Positions 1 through 5,956 of a stretch of 6,333 bases of DNA are shown here, in pieces. Under the pieces are notes generated by a model that saw only the letters and a list, made by a program, of their open reading frames with translations, ran no database searches and was not told the origin of the DNA. Each line of letters starts with the position of its first letter. The stretch's first letter is position 1. The translations under genes were made by a program, and so were the position numbers. The DNA is from Thiomonas sp. (GTDB lineage Bacteria > Pseudomonadota > Gammaproteobacteria > Burkholderiales > Burkholderiaceae_C), in contig DAIDHU010000518.1 in the NCBI GenBank assembly GCA_027451915.1, positions 1 to 6,333 on the forward strand. Direction: 5' to 3'.

Positions 1-230
1 GCCAGTACGCCTACCGCGACCGCCGTGCCAGGAAGCGCGAGTTCCGCGCGCTGTGGATCACGCGTATCAACGCCGCCGTGCGCGAGCTCGGCATGAGCTA
101 CAGCGTGTTCATGAACGGCATGAAAAAAGCCTCGATCGACATCGACCGCAAGGTGCTGGCCGACATGGCGGTGCATGACAGCGCCGCCTTCGGCAAGATC
201 GTCGAGGCCGTGCGGGCGAAGTTGGCCTGA
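1..230 (+). CDS. rplT: 50S ribosomal protein L20, C-terminal part (5' end outside window)
   Basis: The reading frame enters at base 3 and ends with TGA at 228-230, giving 75 residues from QYAYRDRRARKREFR to EAVRAKLA. L20 is usually about 118 residues, so roughly the last two thirds are present. Typical L20 segments are visible: the basic stretch RDRRARKREFR, then LWITRINAAVRELGMSYS, MNGMKKASIDIDRK and VLADMAVHD. L20 is an early 23S rRNA-binding assembly protein of the large ribosomal subunit. In many bacteria it sits in an infC–rpmI–rplT block just before pheST, which fits the next genes here. A strong hairpin and T-run follow the stop codon. The identification is secure; only the missing N-terminus limits the entry. 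Confidence 0.96.
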   Translation, partial: QYAYRDRRARKREFRALWITRINAAVRELGMSYSVFMNGMKKASIDIDRKVLADMAVHDSAAFGKIVEAVRAKLA

Positions 231-241
231 GTCGGGCCCGA

Positions 242-266
242 GGCAGCGCGCCGCAGGCGCGCTGCC
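242..266 (+). other. Perfect 11-bp stem-loop after rplT
   Basis: GGCAGCGCGCC (242-252) pairs perfectly with GGCGCGCTGCC (256-266) around a three-base loop GCA. No T-run follows, so on its own it is not an intrinsic terminator. The nine bases GCCGCAGGC spanning its loop (250-258) are repeated exactly at 276-284, at the foot of the next hairpin. It may stabilise the 3' end of the rplT mRNA or take part in switching with the terminator downstream. Those roles are inference; only the inverted repeat is seen. Confidence 0.6.
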
Positions 267-281
267 CTGCAACAAGCCGCA

Positions 282-308
282 GGCCTGGGATGTTCCCGGG
301 CCTTTTTT
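282..308 (+). terminator. Intrinsic terminator or attenuator between rplT and pheS
   Basis: GGCCTGGGA (282-290) pairs with TCCCGGGCC (294-302), nine pairs including one G-U, around the loop TGT. Six T's follow directly (303-308). This is the classical form of a Rho-independent terminator. It ends only 42 bases before the pheS start codon, and I see no clear promoter in those 42 bases. It may therefore end the rplT transcript only partly and let some polymerases into pheST, as the E. coli pheST attenuator does. CAGGCC (280-285) could instead pair with GGCCTG (334-339), which would break the terminator stem. That alternative is only six bases long and is speculative. Confidence 0.8.
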
Positions 309-350
309 CACGCCGCCGCCGCTTCGCGGCGCCGGCCTGAAGGTTTTGCG

Positions 351-1409
351 ATGACCACGAACCCGCAACTGCAGAACCTGGTGAGCCAGGCGCGCGAACA
401 GTTCGCCGCCAGCCCGAGCGCAGCCGAGCTGGAGAACGCCAAGGCCCGTTTCCTGGGCAAGTCCGGCGCGATCACCGCGCTGATGAAGGATCTCGCGAAA
501 CTGTCCCCCGAGGACAAGCGCGCGCAGGGCGCCGAGATCAACCTGGCCAAGCAGGCCATCGAGCAGGCGCTGCAGGCGCGGCGCGACGCGCTGGCCGAGG
601 CCGACTTGCAGGCCCGGCTGGCCGAGCAGGCCATCGACGTCACGCTGGACGGGCGCGGCCAGCGCCGCGGCGGGGTGCACCCGGTGGTGCGCTCGTGGAT
701 GCGCATCGAATCCATTTTCCGCTCCATCGGCTTCGAGGTCGCGGACGGCCCCGAGATCGAGGACGACTGGAGCAACTTCACCGCCTTGAACTCGCCGCAG
801 GACCACCCGGCGCGCTCGATGCAGGACACCTTCTACGTCGACCTCGACGACGCGCGCGGCCAGCCGCTGCTGCTGCGCACCCACACCTCGCCCATGCAGG
901 TGCGTCACGCGCGCGCCCATGTTCTGCGCCACCAGGGCGCCGCGACCATGCCCGACATCCGGGTCATCGCCCCGGGGCGCACCTATCGCGTGGACAGCGA
1001 CGCCACCCATTCGCCCATGTTCCACCAGTTCGAGGGCCTGTGGATCGGCGAGAACGTGTCCATGGCCGACCTGAAGGGCGTGTACACGGCCTTCCTGCAC
1101 ACCTTTTTCGAGCGCGACGACATCGAGCTGCGCTTCCGGCCCTCGTATTTCCCCTTCACCGAGCCCTCGGCCGAGATCGACATGCGCTTCGACAGCGGCC
1201 CCTTGCGCGGCCGCTGGCTGGAGATCTCCGGCGCCGGCCAGGTGCATCCGGTGGTGGTGCGCAACTTCGGGCTGGACCCTGAGCGCCACATCGGATTCGC
1301 CTTCGGCTCCGGCATCGAGCGCCTGACCATGCTGCGCTACGGCATCGGCGACCTGCGCCAGTTCTACGGCTCCGACCTGCGCTTTCTCGAACAGTTCGAC
1401 GCCGCCTGA
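351..1409 (+). CDS. pheS: Phenylalanine--tRNA ligase alpha subunit (PheS)
   Basis: This is the catalytic alpha subunit of the cytoplasmic (alpha-beta)2 phenylalanyl-tRNA synthetase, which activates phenylalanine with ATP and charges tRNA-Phe. The product is 352 residues, close to the usual 330-350. Residues 1 to about 90 form the charged, helical tRNA-binding arm. The class II catalytic core follows. Motif 2 (GRTYRVDSDATHSP) starts at residue 209. A conserved TEPSAEIDMRF stretch precedes motif 3 (GSGIERLTMLRYGI, from residue 319). In GFAFG (315-319), A317 appears to match the E. coli Ala294 position that sets amino-acid size selection, so normal Phe specificity is expected. ATG 351 is preceded by AAGG at 340-343, seven bases away, a good ribosome-binding site. 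pheT follows after 47 bases with no terminator. Confidence 0.98.
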   Translation: MTTNPQLQNLVSQAREQFAASPSAAELENAKARFLGKSGAITALMKDLAKLSPEDKRAQGAEINLAKQAIEQALQARRDALAEADLQARLAEQAIDVTLDGRGQRRGGVHPVVRSWMRIESIFRSIGFEVADGPEIEDDWSNFTALNSPQDHPARSMQDTFYVDLDDARGQPLLLRTHTSPMQVRHARAHVLRHQGAATMPDIRVIAPGRTYRVDSDATHSPMFHQFEGLWIGENVSMADLKGVYTAFLHTFFERDDIELRFRPSYFPFTEPSAEIDMRFDSGPLRGRWLEISGAGQVHPVVVRNFGLDPERHIGFAFGSGIERLTMLRYGIGDLRQFYGSDLRFLEQFDAA

Positions 1410-1456
1410 GCCGTCGCGCGCGCCCCCCGAATCCCGATTCCGACTCCCGCCGATCC

Positions 1457-3877
1457 ATGCAAGTACCCGAATCCTGGCTGCGCAGTTTCTGCAACCCGAA
1501 TCTCGGCATCGAGGAACTCGCCGAAGGCCTGACCATGGCGGGCCTGGAGGTCGAGGAACTGCGCCCCGCCGCGCCCGAATTCCGCGGCGTGGTGGTGGCC
1601 CAGGTGCTGGAGGTCGTGCCCCATCCCGACGCCGATCGCCTGCGCGTGTGCCGGGTCGATGTCGGCGCGGCGCAGGCGCTGCAGATCGTCTGCGGCGCGC
1701 CCAACGTGGCGCCAGGCATGAAGGTGCCCTGCGCGACCATCGGCGCCGAGCTTCCCCCCGCGCAAGCCGGCGGCGAGGCCTTTCGCATCGGCGCGGCGCG
1801 CATGCGCGGGGTGGACTCCCAGGGCATGTTGTGCTCGGCGCGCGAGCTCGGACTGTCCACCGACCACGCCGGGCTGCTGGCGCTGGACCCCGAGCTCGCG
1901 GTGGGCCAGGACCTGCGCGAGGCCCTGCGCCTGGATGAGCGCATCCTGGAGATCAAGCTCACGCCCAACCTCGGCCACTGCATGAGCGTGTACGGCGTGG
2001 CCCGCGAACTCTCGGCCATCACCGGCGCCGAACTGCAGCGGCCCCGCTTCGAGCCGGTGGTCGCGCAATTGCAGGACCGCCTGCCCGTGAGCGTGCTGGC
2101 CGACGATCTGTGCGGGCGTTTCTCCGGGCGCGTGATCCGCGGCGTGGATGCGCGCGCGCCCACCCCGGCCTGGCTGCGCCAGCGCCTGGAGCGCGCCGGC
2201 CAGCGCAGCATCTCGGCGCTGGTGGACATCTCCAACTACGTGATGCTCGAGCTGGGACGCCCCACCCACGTGTTCGACCTCGACCGCATCGAGGGCGGCC
2301 TGGAAGTGCGCTGGGGCCGCGCCGGCGAATCCCTGGAACTGCTCAACGGCCAGACCATCCAGGTGGACGAGCGCGTCGGCGTGATCGCCGCCGGCCAGGG
2401 CATCGAGTCGCTGGCCGGCATCATGGGCGGAGAGGCCACCGCGGTGAGCCTGGACACCCGCAACGTCTACGTCGAGGCCGCCTTCTGGTGGCCCCAGGCC
2501 ATTCGCGGGCGCGCCCGGCGCTACAACTTCAGCACCGACGCCGGCGCGCGTTTCGAGCGCGGCGTGGACCCCGCCACCACGGTGGAGCACCTGGAATACA
2601 TCACCCGCCTGATCCTCGAGGTCTGCGGCGGCCAGGCCGGCCCGGTGGACGACCAGCGCCTGCGCATTCCCGAGCGCAAGCCCGTGGCCATGCGGGTGGC
2701 ACGCTGCGAGCGCATCATCGGCACCCCGGTGGGCGCCGATCGCATGGCCCAGATTTTCCAGCGCCTGGGCCTGCCCGCGCTGCGCGAAGGGCAGGGCGCC
2801 GACCAGCGCTTCGTGGTCACCCCGCCCAGCCACCGCTTCGACCTCGAGATCGAGGAGGATCTGGTCGAGGAAGTGGCGCGCATCCACGGCTACGCCAACA
2901 TTCCCGTGCGCCCGCCGCTGGCGCGCATGACCATGCTGCCCGAGCCCGAGGGCCTGCGCAGCCAGCACGCGCTGCGCCTGGCCCTGGTCGAGCGCGGCTA
3001 CCAGGAAACCATCCAGTTCAGTTTCGCCGAAGCCGAATGGGAGGCCGACCTGGCCGGCAACGCGCAGCCCATCGCGCTGCGCAACCCCATCAGCGCGCAG
3101 GCCGGCGTGATGCGCTCCAGCCTGCTGGGCGGCCTGCTGCAGACCCTGCGCACCAACCTGAACCAGCGCGCGCGCCGCGCGCGCATGTTCGAAGTGGGGC
3201 GAGTGTTCCTGCGCGCCCCTGGACGCGAGGATCTCGAACCCCGCGGCGTCGAGCAGCCCACCCGCGTGGGCGGCCTGGCCTACGGCCCGGCCATGCCCAC
3301 CGGCTGGGCCGCGCCCGAGCGCCAGGTCGATTTCTACGACGTCAAGGCCGATGTGCAGCAACTCTGCGCGGGCTGCGGCGAACTGCGCTTCGAGCCCGTG
3401 CAGCACCCGGCGCTGCACCCGGGGCGCGCCGCCAGCGTGCTGATCGACGGGCGTAGCGCCGGCGTGGTCGGCGAACTGCATCCGCGCTGGGTGCACAAAT
3501 ACGCGCTGCCCCAGGCCCCCATCGTGTTCGAACTCGACGCCGCGATGCTGCAGCGCCGGCAACTGCCCCAGCCCCATGCCGTGCCGCGCACCCCCGCGGT
3601 GCTGCGCGACCTGGCCTTCGTGCTCGAGGCCTCGGTGCCGGCGGCTCGCGTGCTCGAACTGGCGCGCGAGCTGCGCGCCAGCGATGCCCGCTGCGCCATC
3701 CTGGCCGATGCCGCGCTGTTCGACGTGTTCCCCTTGCCCGGCACCAGCACGCGCAGCCTCGCGCTGCGTCTGAGCCTGCAGGCCGAGGAAACCCTCACCG
3801 ATGCCCAGGCCGACGCCGCCTGCGCCGCCGTGGTCGAGGCCATGCAGCGCGCCTTCGACGCACGCCTGCGCGCCTGA
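1457..3877 (+). CDS. pheT: Phenylalanine--tRNA ligase beta subunit (PheT)
   Basis: This is the large partner of PheS, needed for tRNA-Phe recognition and for editing of Tyr-tRNA-Phe. At 806 residues it has normal bacterial full length. The N-terminus MQVPESWLR is typical. The EMAP/OB-fold tRNA-binding domain spans about residues 40-150, with HPDADRL at 56-62, VCGAPN at 78-83 and GMLCS at 123-127. The B3/B4 editing region spans about 210-390, with DISNYVM at 257-263, RPTHVFD at 268-274, GIMGGE at 321-326 and ARFERGVDP at 364-372. The B5 domain spans about 405-480 and ends in PPSHRFDLEIEEDLVEEVARIHGY. The ferredoxin-like anticodon-binding domain runs from about 710 to the end (PAVLRDLAFV at 713). 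There is no clear Shine-Dalgarno before ATG 1457, so translation probably depends on coupling to pheS 47 bases upstream. No frameshift or missing domain is seen. Confidence 0.98.
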   Translation: MQVPESWLRSFCNPNLGIEELAEGLTMAGLEVEELRPAAPEFRGVVVAQVLEVVPHPDADRLRVCRVDVGAAQALQIVCGAPNVAPGMKVPCATIGAELPPAQAGGEAFRIGAARMRGVDSQGMLCSARELGLSTDHAGLLALDPELAVGQDLREALRLDERILEIKLTPNLGHCMSVYGVARELSAITGAELQRPRFEPVVAQLQDRLPVSVLADDLCGRFSGRVIRGVDARAPTPAWLRQRLERAGQRSISALVDISNYVMLELGRPTHVFDLDRIEGGLEVRWGRAGESLELLNGQTIQVDERVGVIAAGQGIESLAGIMGGEATAVSLDTRNVYVEAAFWWPQAIRGRARRYNFSTDAGARFERGVDPATTVEHLEYITRLILEVCGGQAGPVDDQRLRIPERKPVAMRVARCERIIGTPVGADRMAQIFQRLGLPALREGQGADQRFVVTPPSHRFDLEIEEDLVEEVARIHGYANIPVRPPLARMTMLPEPEGLRSQHALRLALVERGYQETIQFSFAEAEWEADLAGNAQPIALRNPISAQAGVMRSSLLGGLLQTLRTNLNQRARRARMFEVGRVFLRAPGREDLEPRGVEQPTRVGGLAYGPAMPTGWAAPERQVDFYDVKADVQQLCAGCGELRFEPVQHPALHPGRAASVLIDGRSAGVVGELHPRWVHKYALPQAPIVFELDAAMLQRRQLPQPHAVPRTPAVLRDLAFVLEASVPAARVLELARELRASDARCAILADAALFDVFPLPGTSTRSLALRLSLQAEETLTDAQADAACAAVVEAMQRAFDARLRA

Positions 3878-3935
3878 AGCCGCGGCCCCCGAGCGCCCAT
3901 CCGACGACCGTCTTTCGCGAAGGACCCATCCCATC

Positions 3936-4298
3936 ATGGAAAAACTGGTCACCAGCCTGCAGACCCCGAGCCTGACCAAGGCCGAGTTGTCGGAATTGCT
4001 GTACGAGCGCATCGGGCTGAACAAGCGCGAGTCCAAGGACATGGTGGACGCGTTTTTCGACCTGATCCGCGATGCGCTGGCCAACGGCCAGGACGTCAAG
4101 CTGTCCAATTTCGGGAATTTCCAGTTGCGCGACAAGGCGCAACGCCCCGGGCGCAACCCGCGCACCGGCGAGGTCATCCCCATCCGCGCGAGGCGCGTGG
4201 TCACCTTCCATCCGAGCCAGAAGTTCAAGGAACAGCTGCAAGGCGGCAATGAGGCCGCCATGCCCCTGACCGTCACCGGCACCCTGACACGGGGCTGA
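3936..4298 (+). CDS. ihfA: Integration host factor subunit alpha
   Basis: This is one half of the IHF heterodimer, a nucleoid protein that bends DNA sharply at specific sites in recombination, replication and sigma-54 transcription. The 120-residue product shows the HU/IHF fold. The conserved part begins at LTKAELSELLYERIGL (residue 13 on). VKLSNFGNFQLRDK follows at 54-67. The DNA-binding beta arm carries RPGRNP at 70-75, with P75 matching the intercalating proline 65 of E. coli IHF-alpha, and then IPIRARRVVTFHPSQKFK. Relative to the 99-residue E. coli protein it has about ten extra N-terminal residues and a non-charged C-terminal tail (MPLTVTGTLTRG). The frame is open upstream into pheT, but GAAGGA at 3919-3924, 11 bases before ATG 3936, and the conserved start region favour this start. 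It lies 58 bases after pheT, the usual pheST–ihfA order. Confidence 0.96.
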   Translation: MEKLVTSLQTPSLTKAELSELLYERIGLNKRESKDMVDAFFDLIRDALANGQDVKLSNFGNFQLRDKAQRPGRNPRTGEVIPIRARRVVTFHPSQKFKEQLQGGNEAAMPLTVTGTLTRG

Positions 4299-4342
4299 GC
4301 GCCGCCCGACGCCCCGAGCCCGCCCGCTGAGCCGCGCCCGCC

Positions 4343-4768
4343 ATGACCGCCTCCTCGGATCTGCCGCCGATCCCCGCCAAGCGCTACTTCACCATCGGTG
4401 AGGTCAGCGAGCTGTGCGGCGTGAAGGCCCACGTGCTGCGCTACTGGGAGCAGGAGTTCAGCCAGCTGCGCCCGATGAAACGCCGCGGCAACCGGCGCTA
4501 CTACCAGCATCACGAAGTGCTGCTGATCCGGCGCATCCGCGAGCTGCTGTACGACCAGGGCTTCACCATCCACGGCGCCCGCGCCAAGCTGTCGCAGGGG
4601 CATGGCACCGAGGCCCCGCATGGCGCCGACAGCGTGGCACCGGTGGTGCTGCCCGAGGTGCCGCCGCTGCCGCTGCCCGCCGGCGACCCCGCGAGCTGGA
4701 CCCCGGCGGGGCGCGAGGAGCTGTTGCGCGAACTTTTGCTGCTCAGGGAGCTTTTGCGCAGCGACTGA
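4343..4768 (+). CDS. MerR-family transcriptional regulator
   Basis: A 141-residue protein with an N-terminal winged helix-turn-helix of the MerR type. Residues 15-83 read YFTIGEVSELCGVKAHVLRYWEQ, then LRPMKRRGNRRYY (42-54), then the second helical unit with LLIRRIRELLYDQGFTIHGA. The RYWE and NRRYY elements are hallmarks of the family. A Pro/Ala-rich linker follows (about 102-120), and a short leucine-rich helix (ELLRELLLLRELLRS) closes the protein and may act in dimerisation. There is no cysteine pattern for metal sensing and no ligand-binding domain, so the signal it senses is unknown. A short MerR protein directly after ihfA and before tRNA-Pro is a recurring arrangement in beta- and gammaproteobacteria. 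The 44-base gap after ihfA shows no terminator, so co-transcription is likely. No clear Shine-Dalgarno precedes ATG 4343. Confidence 0.92.
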   Translation: MTASSDLPPIPAKRYFTIGEVSELCGVKAHVLRYWEQEFSQLRPMKRRGNRRYYQHHEVLLIRRIRELLYDQGFTIHGARAKLSQGHGTEAPHGADSVAPVVLPEVPPLPLPAGDPASWTPAGREELLRELLLLRELLRSD

Positions 4769-4780
4769 AGCTGCTACACT
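4752..4780 (+). promoter_or_regulatory. Likely extended -10 promoter for tRNA-Pro
   Basis: TGCTACACT (4772-4780) matches an extended -10 element (TGn followed by a TATAAT-like TACACT). A weak -35-like TTTTGC lies 17 bases upstream at 4752-4757. Transcription would start around 4787, giving a leader of about 11 bases before the mature tRNA at 4798. The promoter overlaps the last codons and stop of the merR-like gene, so the tRNA could be made both from this site and by processing of read-through transcript. The assignment rests on sequence match only. Confidence 0.5.
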
Positions 4781-4797
4781 TTTTGTTTTTGGTCAGT

Positions 4798-4874
4798 CGG
4801 GGCGTAGCGCAGCCTGGTAGCGCACCTGCATGGGGTGCAGGGGGTCGGAAGTTCGAATCTTCTCGCCCCGACCA
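4798..4874 (+). tRNA. tRNA-Pro (anticodon GGG)
   Basis: The complete cloverleaf is visible in 77 bases. Acceptor arm: CGGGGCG (4798-4804) with CGCCCCG (4864-4870), discriminator A, and an encoded CCA at 4872-4874. The D-arm GCGC...GCGC closes a loop containing AGCCTGGTA. Anticodon stem: CCTGC (4825-4829) with GCAGG (4837-4841). The loop ATGGGGT places anticodon GGG at 4832-4834. T-arm: GGAAG TTCGAAT CTTCT. A C at position 1 is typical of bacterial tRNA-Pro. It reads CCC and CCU codons. It lies 29 bases after the merR-like gene. The sequence beyond it changes character, in keeping with the use of tRNA 3' ends as integration sites. Confidence 0.97.
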
Positions 4875-4894
4875 TTGAGACCAAGGAAGAATCA

Positions 4895-4913
4895 AGGACC
4901 TGCCCCAGGTCCT
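4895..4913 (+). other. Stem-loop between tRNA-Pro and its terminator
   Basis: AGGACCT (4895-4901) pairs perfectly with AGGTCCT (4907-4913) around the loop GCCCC. It lies 20 bases after the CCA end and four bases before the terminator stem. It may protect the tRNA precursor trailer or mark the 3' processing site. Both roles are inference. Confidence 0.45.
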
Positions 4914-4916
4914 GGG

Positions 4917-4950
4917 AAGCCCGCCGTGACAGGTCATGCGCGGGCTTTTT
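4917..4950 (+). terminator. Intrinsic terminator after tRNA-Pro
   Basis: AAGCCCGC (4917-4924) pairs with GCGGGCTT (4940-4947). The 15-base loop has some internal pairing (TGAC with GTCA). The T-run covers 4946-4950. It would end the tRNA-Pro transcript about 75 bases after the mature 3' end. It also marks the end of the conserved + strand block. On the - strand no T-run follows the hairpin, so it is probably not bidirectional. Confidence 0.8.
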
Positions 4951-4960
4951 CGTGGGCGCT

Positions 4961-4982
4961 GATCGCTTGCCGATCGCTTGCC
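4961..4982. repeat. 11-bp tandem duplication
   Basis: GATCGCTTGCC occurs twice back to back (4961-4971 and 4972-4982), identical in both copies. It lies ten bases after the tRNA-Pro terminator. It is followed by two inverted repeats. In one, ATGCGC (4984-4989) pairs with GCGCAT (5012-5017), enclosing GGGGC/GCCCC. The other is CCGACG-GT-CGTCGG (5020-5033). No function is recognised; it may be a slippage or insertion scar. The stretch 4951-5058 otherwise holds no convincing gene. Confidence 0.7.
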
Positions 4983-5058
4983 AATGCGCGGGGCCTGCAG
5001 CCCCTGGCGTTGCGCATCACCGACGGTCGTCGGCACGAGTTGCCCGCCAGCTCGCCGC

Positions 5059-5268
5059 TCAGCGGCCAGACCGTGCGACCTGCAGAGTCTGTCGGCACCC
5101 CTTGGGGTAGTTGCGGCATCCCCAGAACGCTCGCGAGCCTTCCTTGCCCTCGCGCAACACCATCTTGATCCCGCACGCCGGGCAGGTCGGCGTCACGTAG
5201 TCGCCGTCCGTGGCCAAGGCGAGCAGCCGCGCCTGAGCGTCGACGGGCAGGGCATTGATCCTTCCCAC
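5059..5268 (-). pseudogene. C4 zinc-finger fragment (topoisomerase/Mrr-type C-terminal domain)
   Basis: A 69-codon frame starting at GTG 5268 and ending in TGA at 5059-5061. It carries one zinc ribbon: C29 and C32 in CPACGIKMVLREG, C51 in FWGCRNYP, and C58. This is the pattern of the DNA-binding C4 zinc finger found at the C-terminus of type IA topoisomerases and of some Mrr-like nucleases. The lead-in INALPVDAQARLLALATDGDY also resembles the latter. No catalytic domain is present. Just upstream, another frame encodes FSDQLKLEMMDPISWE. Adding one base near 5262 would join it as SWE-RINALP, and that frame itself meets a stop at 5322-5324. I read this as the tail of a broken larger gene. An intact small zinc-finger protein is the alternative. 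No ribosome-binding site is obvious before the GTG. Confidence 0.6.
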
Positions 5269-5289
5269 GAGATCGGATCCATCATCTCA

Positions 5290-5665
5290 AGTTTCAGCTG
5301 GTCCGAGAATCCCGGGGCAGGTCACGCGCAATGACCTCTTGTACTCCGCGCATCTACCCCTTGCATCCTGACGCAACGGTTGTCGCCATTGACAACCCTC
5401 CCGCCGTTGTCGGTTCCATCTCTCGCCCACGCCAGCCTTGGACGAGATGCACTTGTTGAGCCAAGGGGCGGAGATCGGCCTGAGCGGGCGCTGGGCGCAG
5501 GTTGTGGCGGCGACCGCAATGCCGCAGGCAACGGTCGCCGACATCAGCAGCCCGATGAGCAACAGCTTTCAGCGCTCGCGGCCTGGTGCTTTCGACCCTG
5601 AGCGGTCATTGCCGCGGGAGCGCAACCCTGCGCAGCGGATCCTTGGCGCTTGACAGCATCTCGAC
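5290..5665. other. Stretch without a convincing gene (probable decayed DNA)
   Basis: These 376 bases lie between the zinc-finger fragment and the toxin–antitoxin operon. Short open frames exist on both strands but none shows a recognisable domain, a good ribosome-binding site or a conserved motif. One - strand frame (5562 down to 5287) begins with a hydrophobic run (LIGLLMSATVACGIAVAATTC) that could once have been a membrane or signal segment, then turns into low-information sequence. Near 5290-5345 the - strand holds broken pieces that may belong to the zinc-finger gene. An inverted-repeat cluster lies at 5378-5411. A five-base-stem hairpin at 5620-5633 lacks a T-run, so no terminator for the toxin–antitoxin operon is seen. 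Confidence 0.5.
5378..5397. repeat. Perfect 7-bp inverted repeat, possible protein-binding site
   Basis: GGTTGTC (5378-5384) and GACAACC (5391-5397) are perfect inverted arms around GCCATT. A third copy of the core, GTTGTC, follows at 5406-5411, so three alternating half-sites occur in 34 bases. The same six bases GTTGTC form one arm of the second operator of the toxin–antitoxin operon (6287-6292), though the arm order and spacing differ. It could be a weak binding site or chance. Confidence 0.4.
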
Positions 5666-5956
5666 CTATGCAGCTTCGGCATGCAGCTTCATCCCCAACG
5701 CGCGCAATACTTTCAGCAGCGTTGACAGTTCGGGATTGCCATCCGCGGAAAGTGCCTTGTACAAACCCTGCCGGGTCATGCCAGTCTCGCGTGCCACGCG
5801 CTCGATGCCGCGCGAGCGTGCGATGTCACCGAGGACCTGAGTGATGAAGGCGGGGTCGTCGCCGGCCTCGTCAAGCGCGGCATTCAGATAGGCAACGCGA
5901 TCGTCGTCAGACCCGAGGTGCTTGGCTGAATCCCACGGCAGCGTCTTGATAGTCAT
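5666..5956 (-). CDS. Type II antitoxin, HI1420/HigA-like helix-turn-helix protein
   Basis: A 96-residue antitoxin that should bind and neutralise the toxin encoded just upstream and repress the shared promoter. The N-terminal half (WDSAKHLGSDDDRVAYLNAALDEAGDDPAFITQVLGDIARSRG) is typical of the addiction-module antidote family COG3636/TIGR02684. A helix-turn-helix follows at about residues 50-70 (GIERVARETGMTRQGLYKALS). The family signature GNPELSTLLKVLRALGMKL comes next, at 73-91. Length is normal and the frame is intact. ATG 5956-5954 overlaps the toxin stop as ATGA. AAGGA lies on the - strand at 5967-5963, six bases before the ATG, a strong ribosome-binding site inside the toxin gene. Translation is therefore likely both coupled and efficient, favouring antitoxin excess. 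It ends in TAG at 5668-5666. Confidence 0.93.
   Translation of the reverse strand: MTIKTLPWDSAKHLGSDDDRVAYLNAALDEAGDDPAFITQVLGDIARSRGIERVARETGMTRQGLYKALSADGNPELSTLLKVLRALGMKLHAEAA

Noticed and set aside
308..829. 173-codon - strand frame over the start of pheS
   Set aside because: Shadow of pheS: Ser/Ala/Arg-rich, no domain, and no reason to prefer it over the conserved + strand gene.
1364..4621. A 1085-codon open frame on the - strand across pheT, ihfA and the merR-like gene
   Set aside because: It lies antisense to three well-recognised genes. Its composition (Ala, Gly, Gln, His, Arg-rich, no domain) is what GC-rich codon third positions give on the opposite strand, where stop codons become rare.
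4890..4902. Near-match to an IHF binding site (AATCAA-GGAC-CTG) after tRNA-Pro
   Set aside because: One base off the WATCAAnnnnTTR consensus and without a flanking A-tract. A match this loose is expected by chance.
5389..5416. TTGACA at 5389-5394 on the + strand as a promoter
   Set aside because: The hexamer 17 bases downstream is GGTTCC, nothing like a -10 box, and no gene follows on that strand.
5287..5562. 91-codon - strand frame with a hydrophobic start and a TVAC lipobox-like site
   Set aside because: After the first 25 residues the sequence looks random. There is no clear ribosome-binding site and no family resemblance. It overlaps the stretch that seems to belong to the broken zinc-finger gene.
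5620..5633. Hairpin GCGCA-ACCC-TGCGC downstream of the antitoxin
   Set aside because: Only five pairs and no T-run on the - strand, so it is not a supported terminator for the operon.
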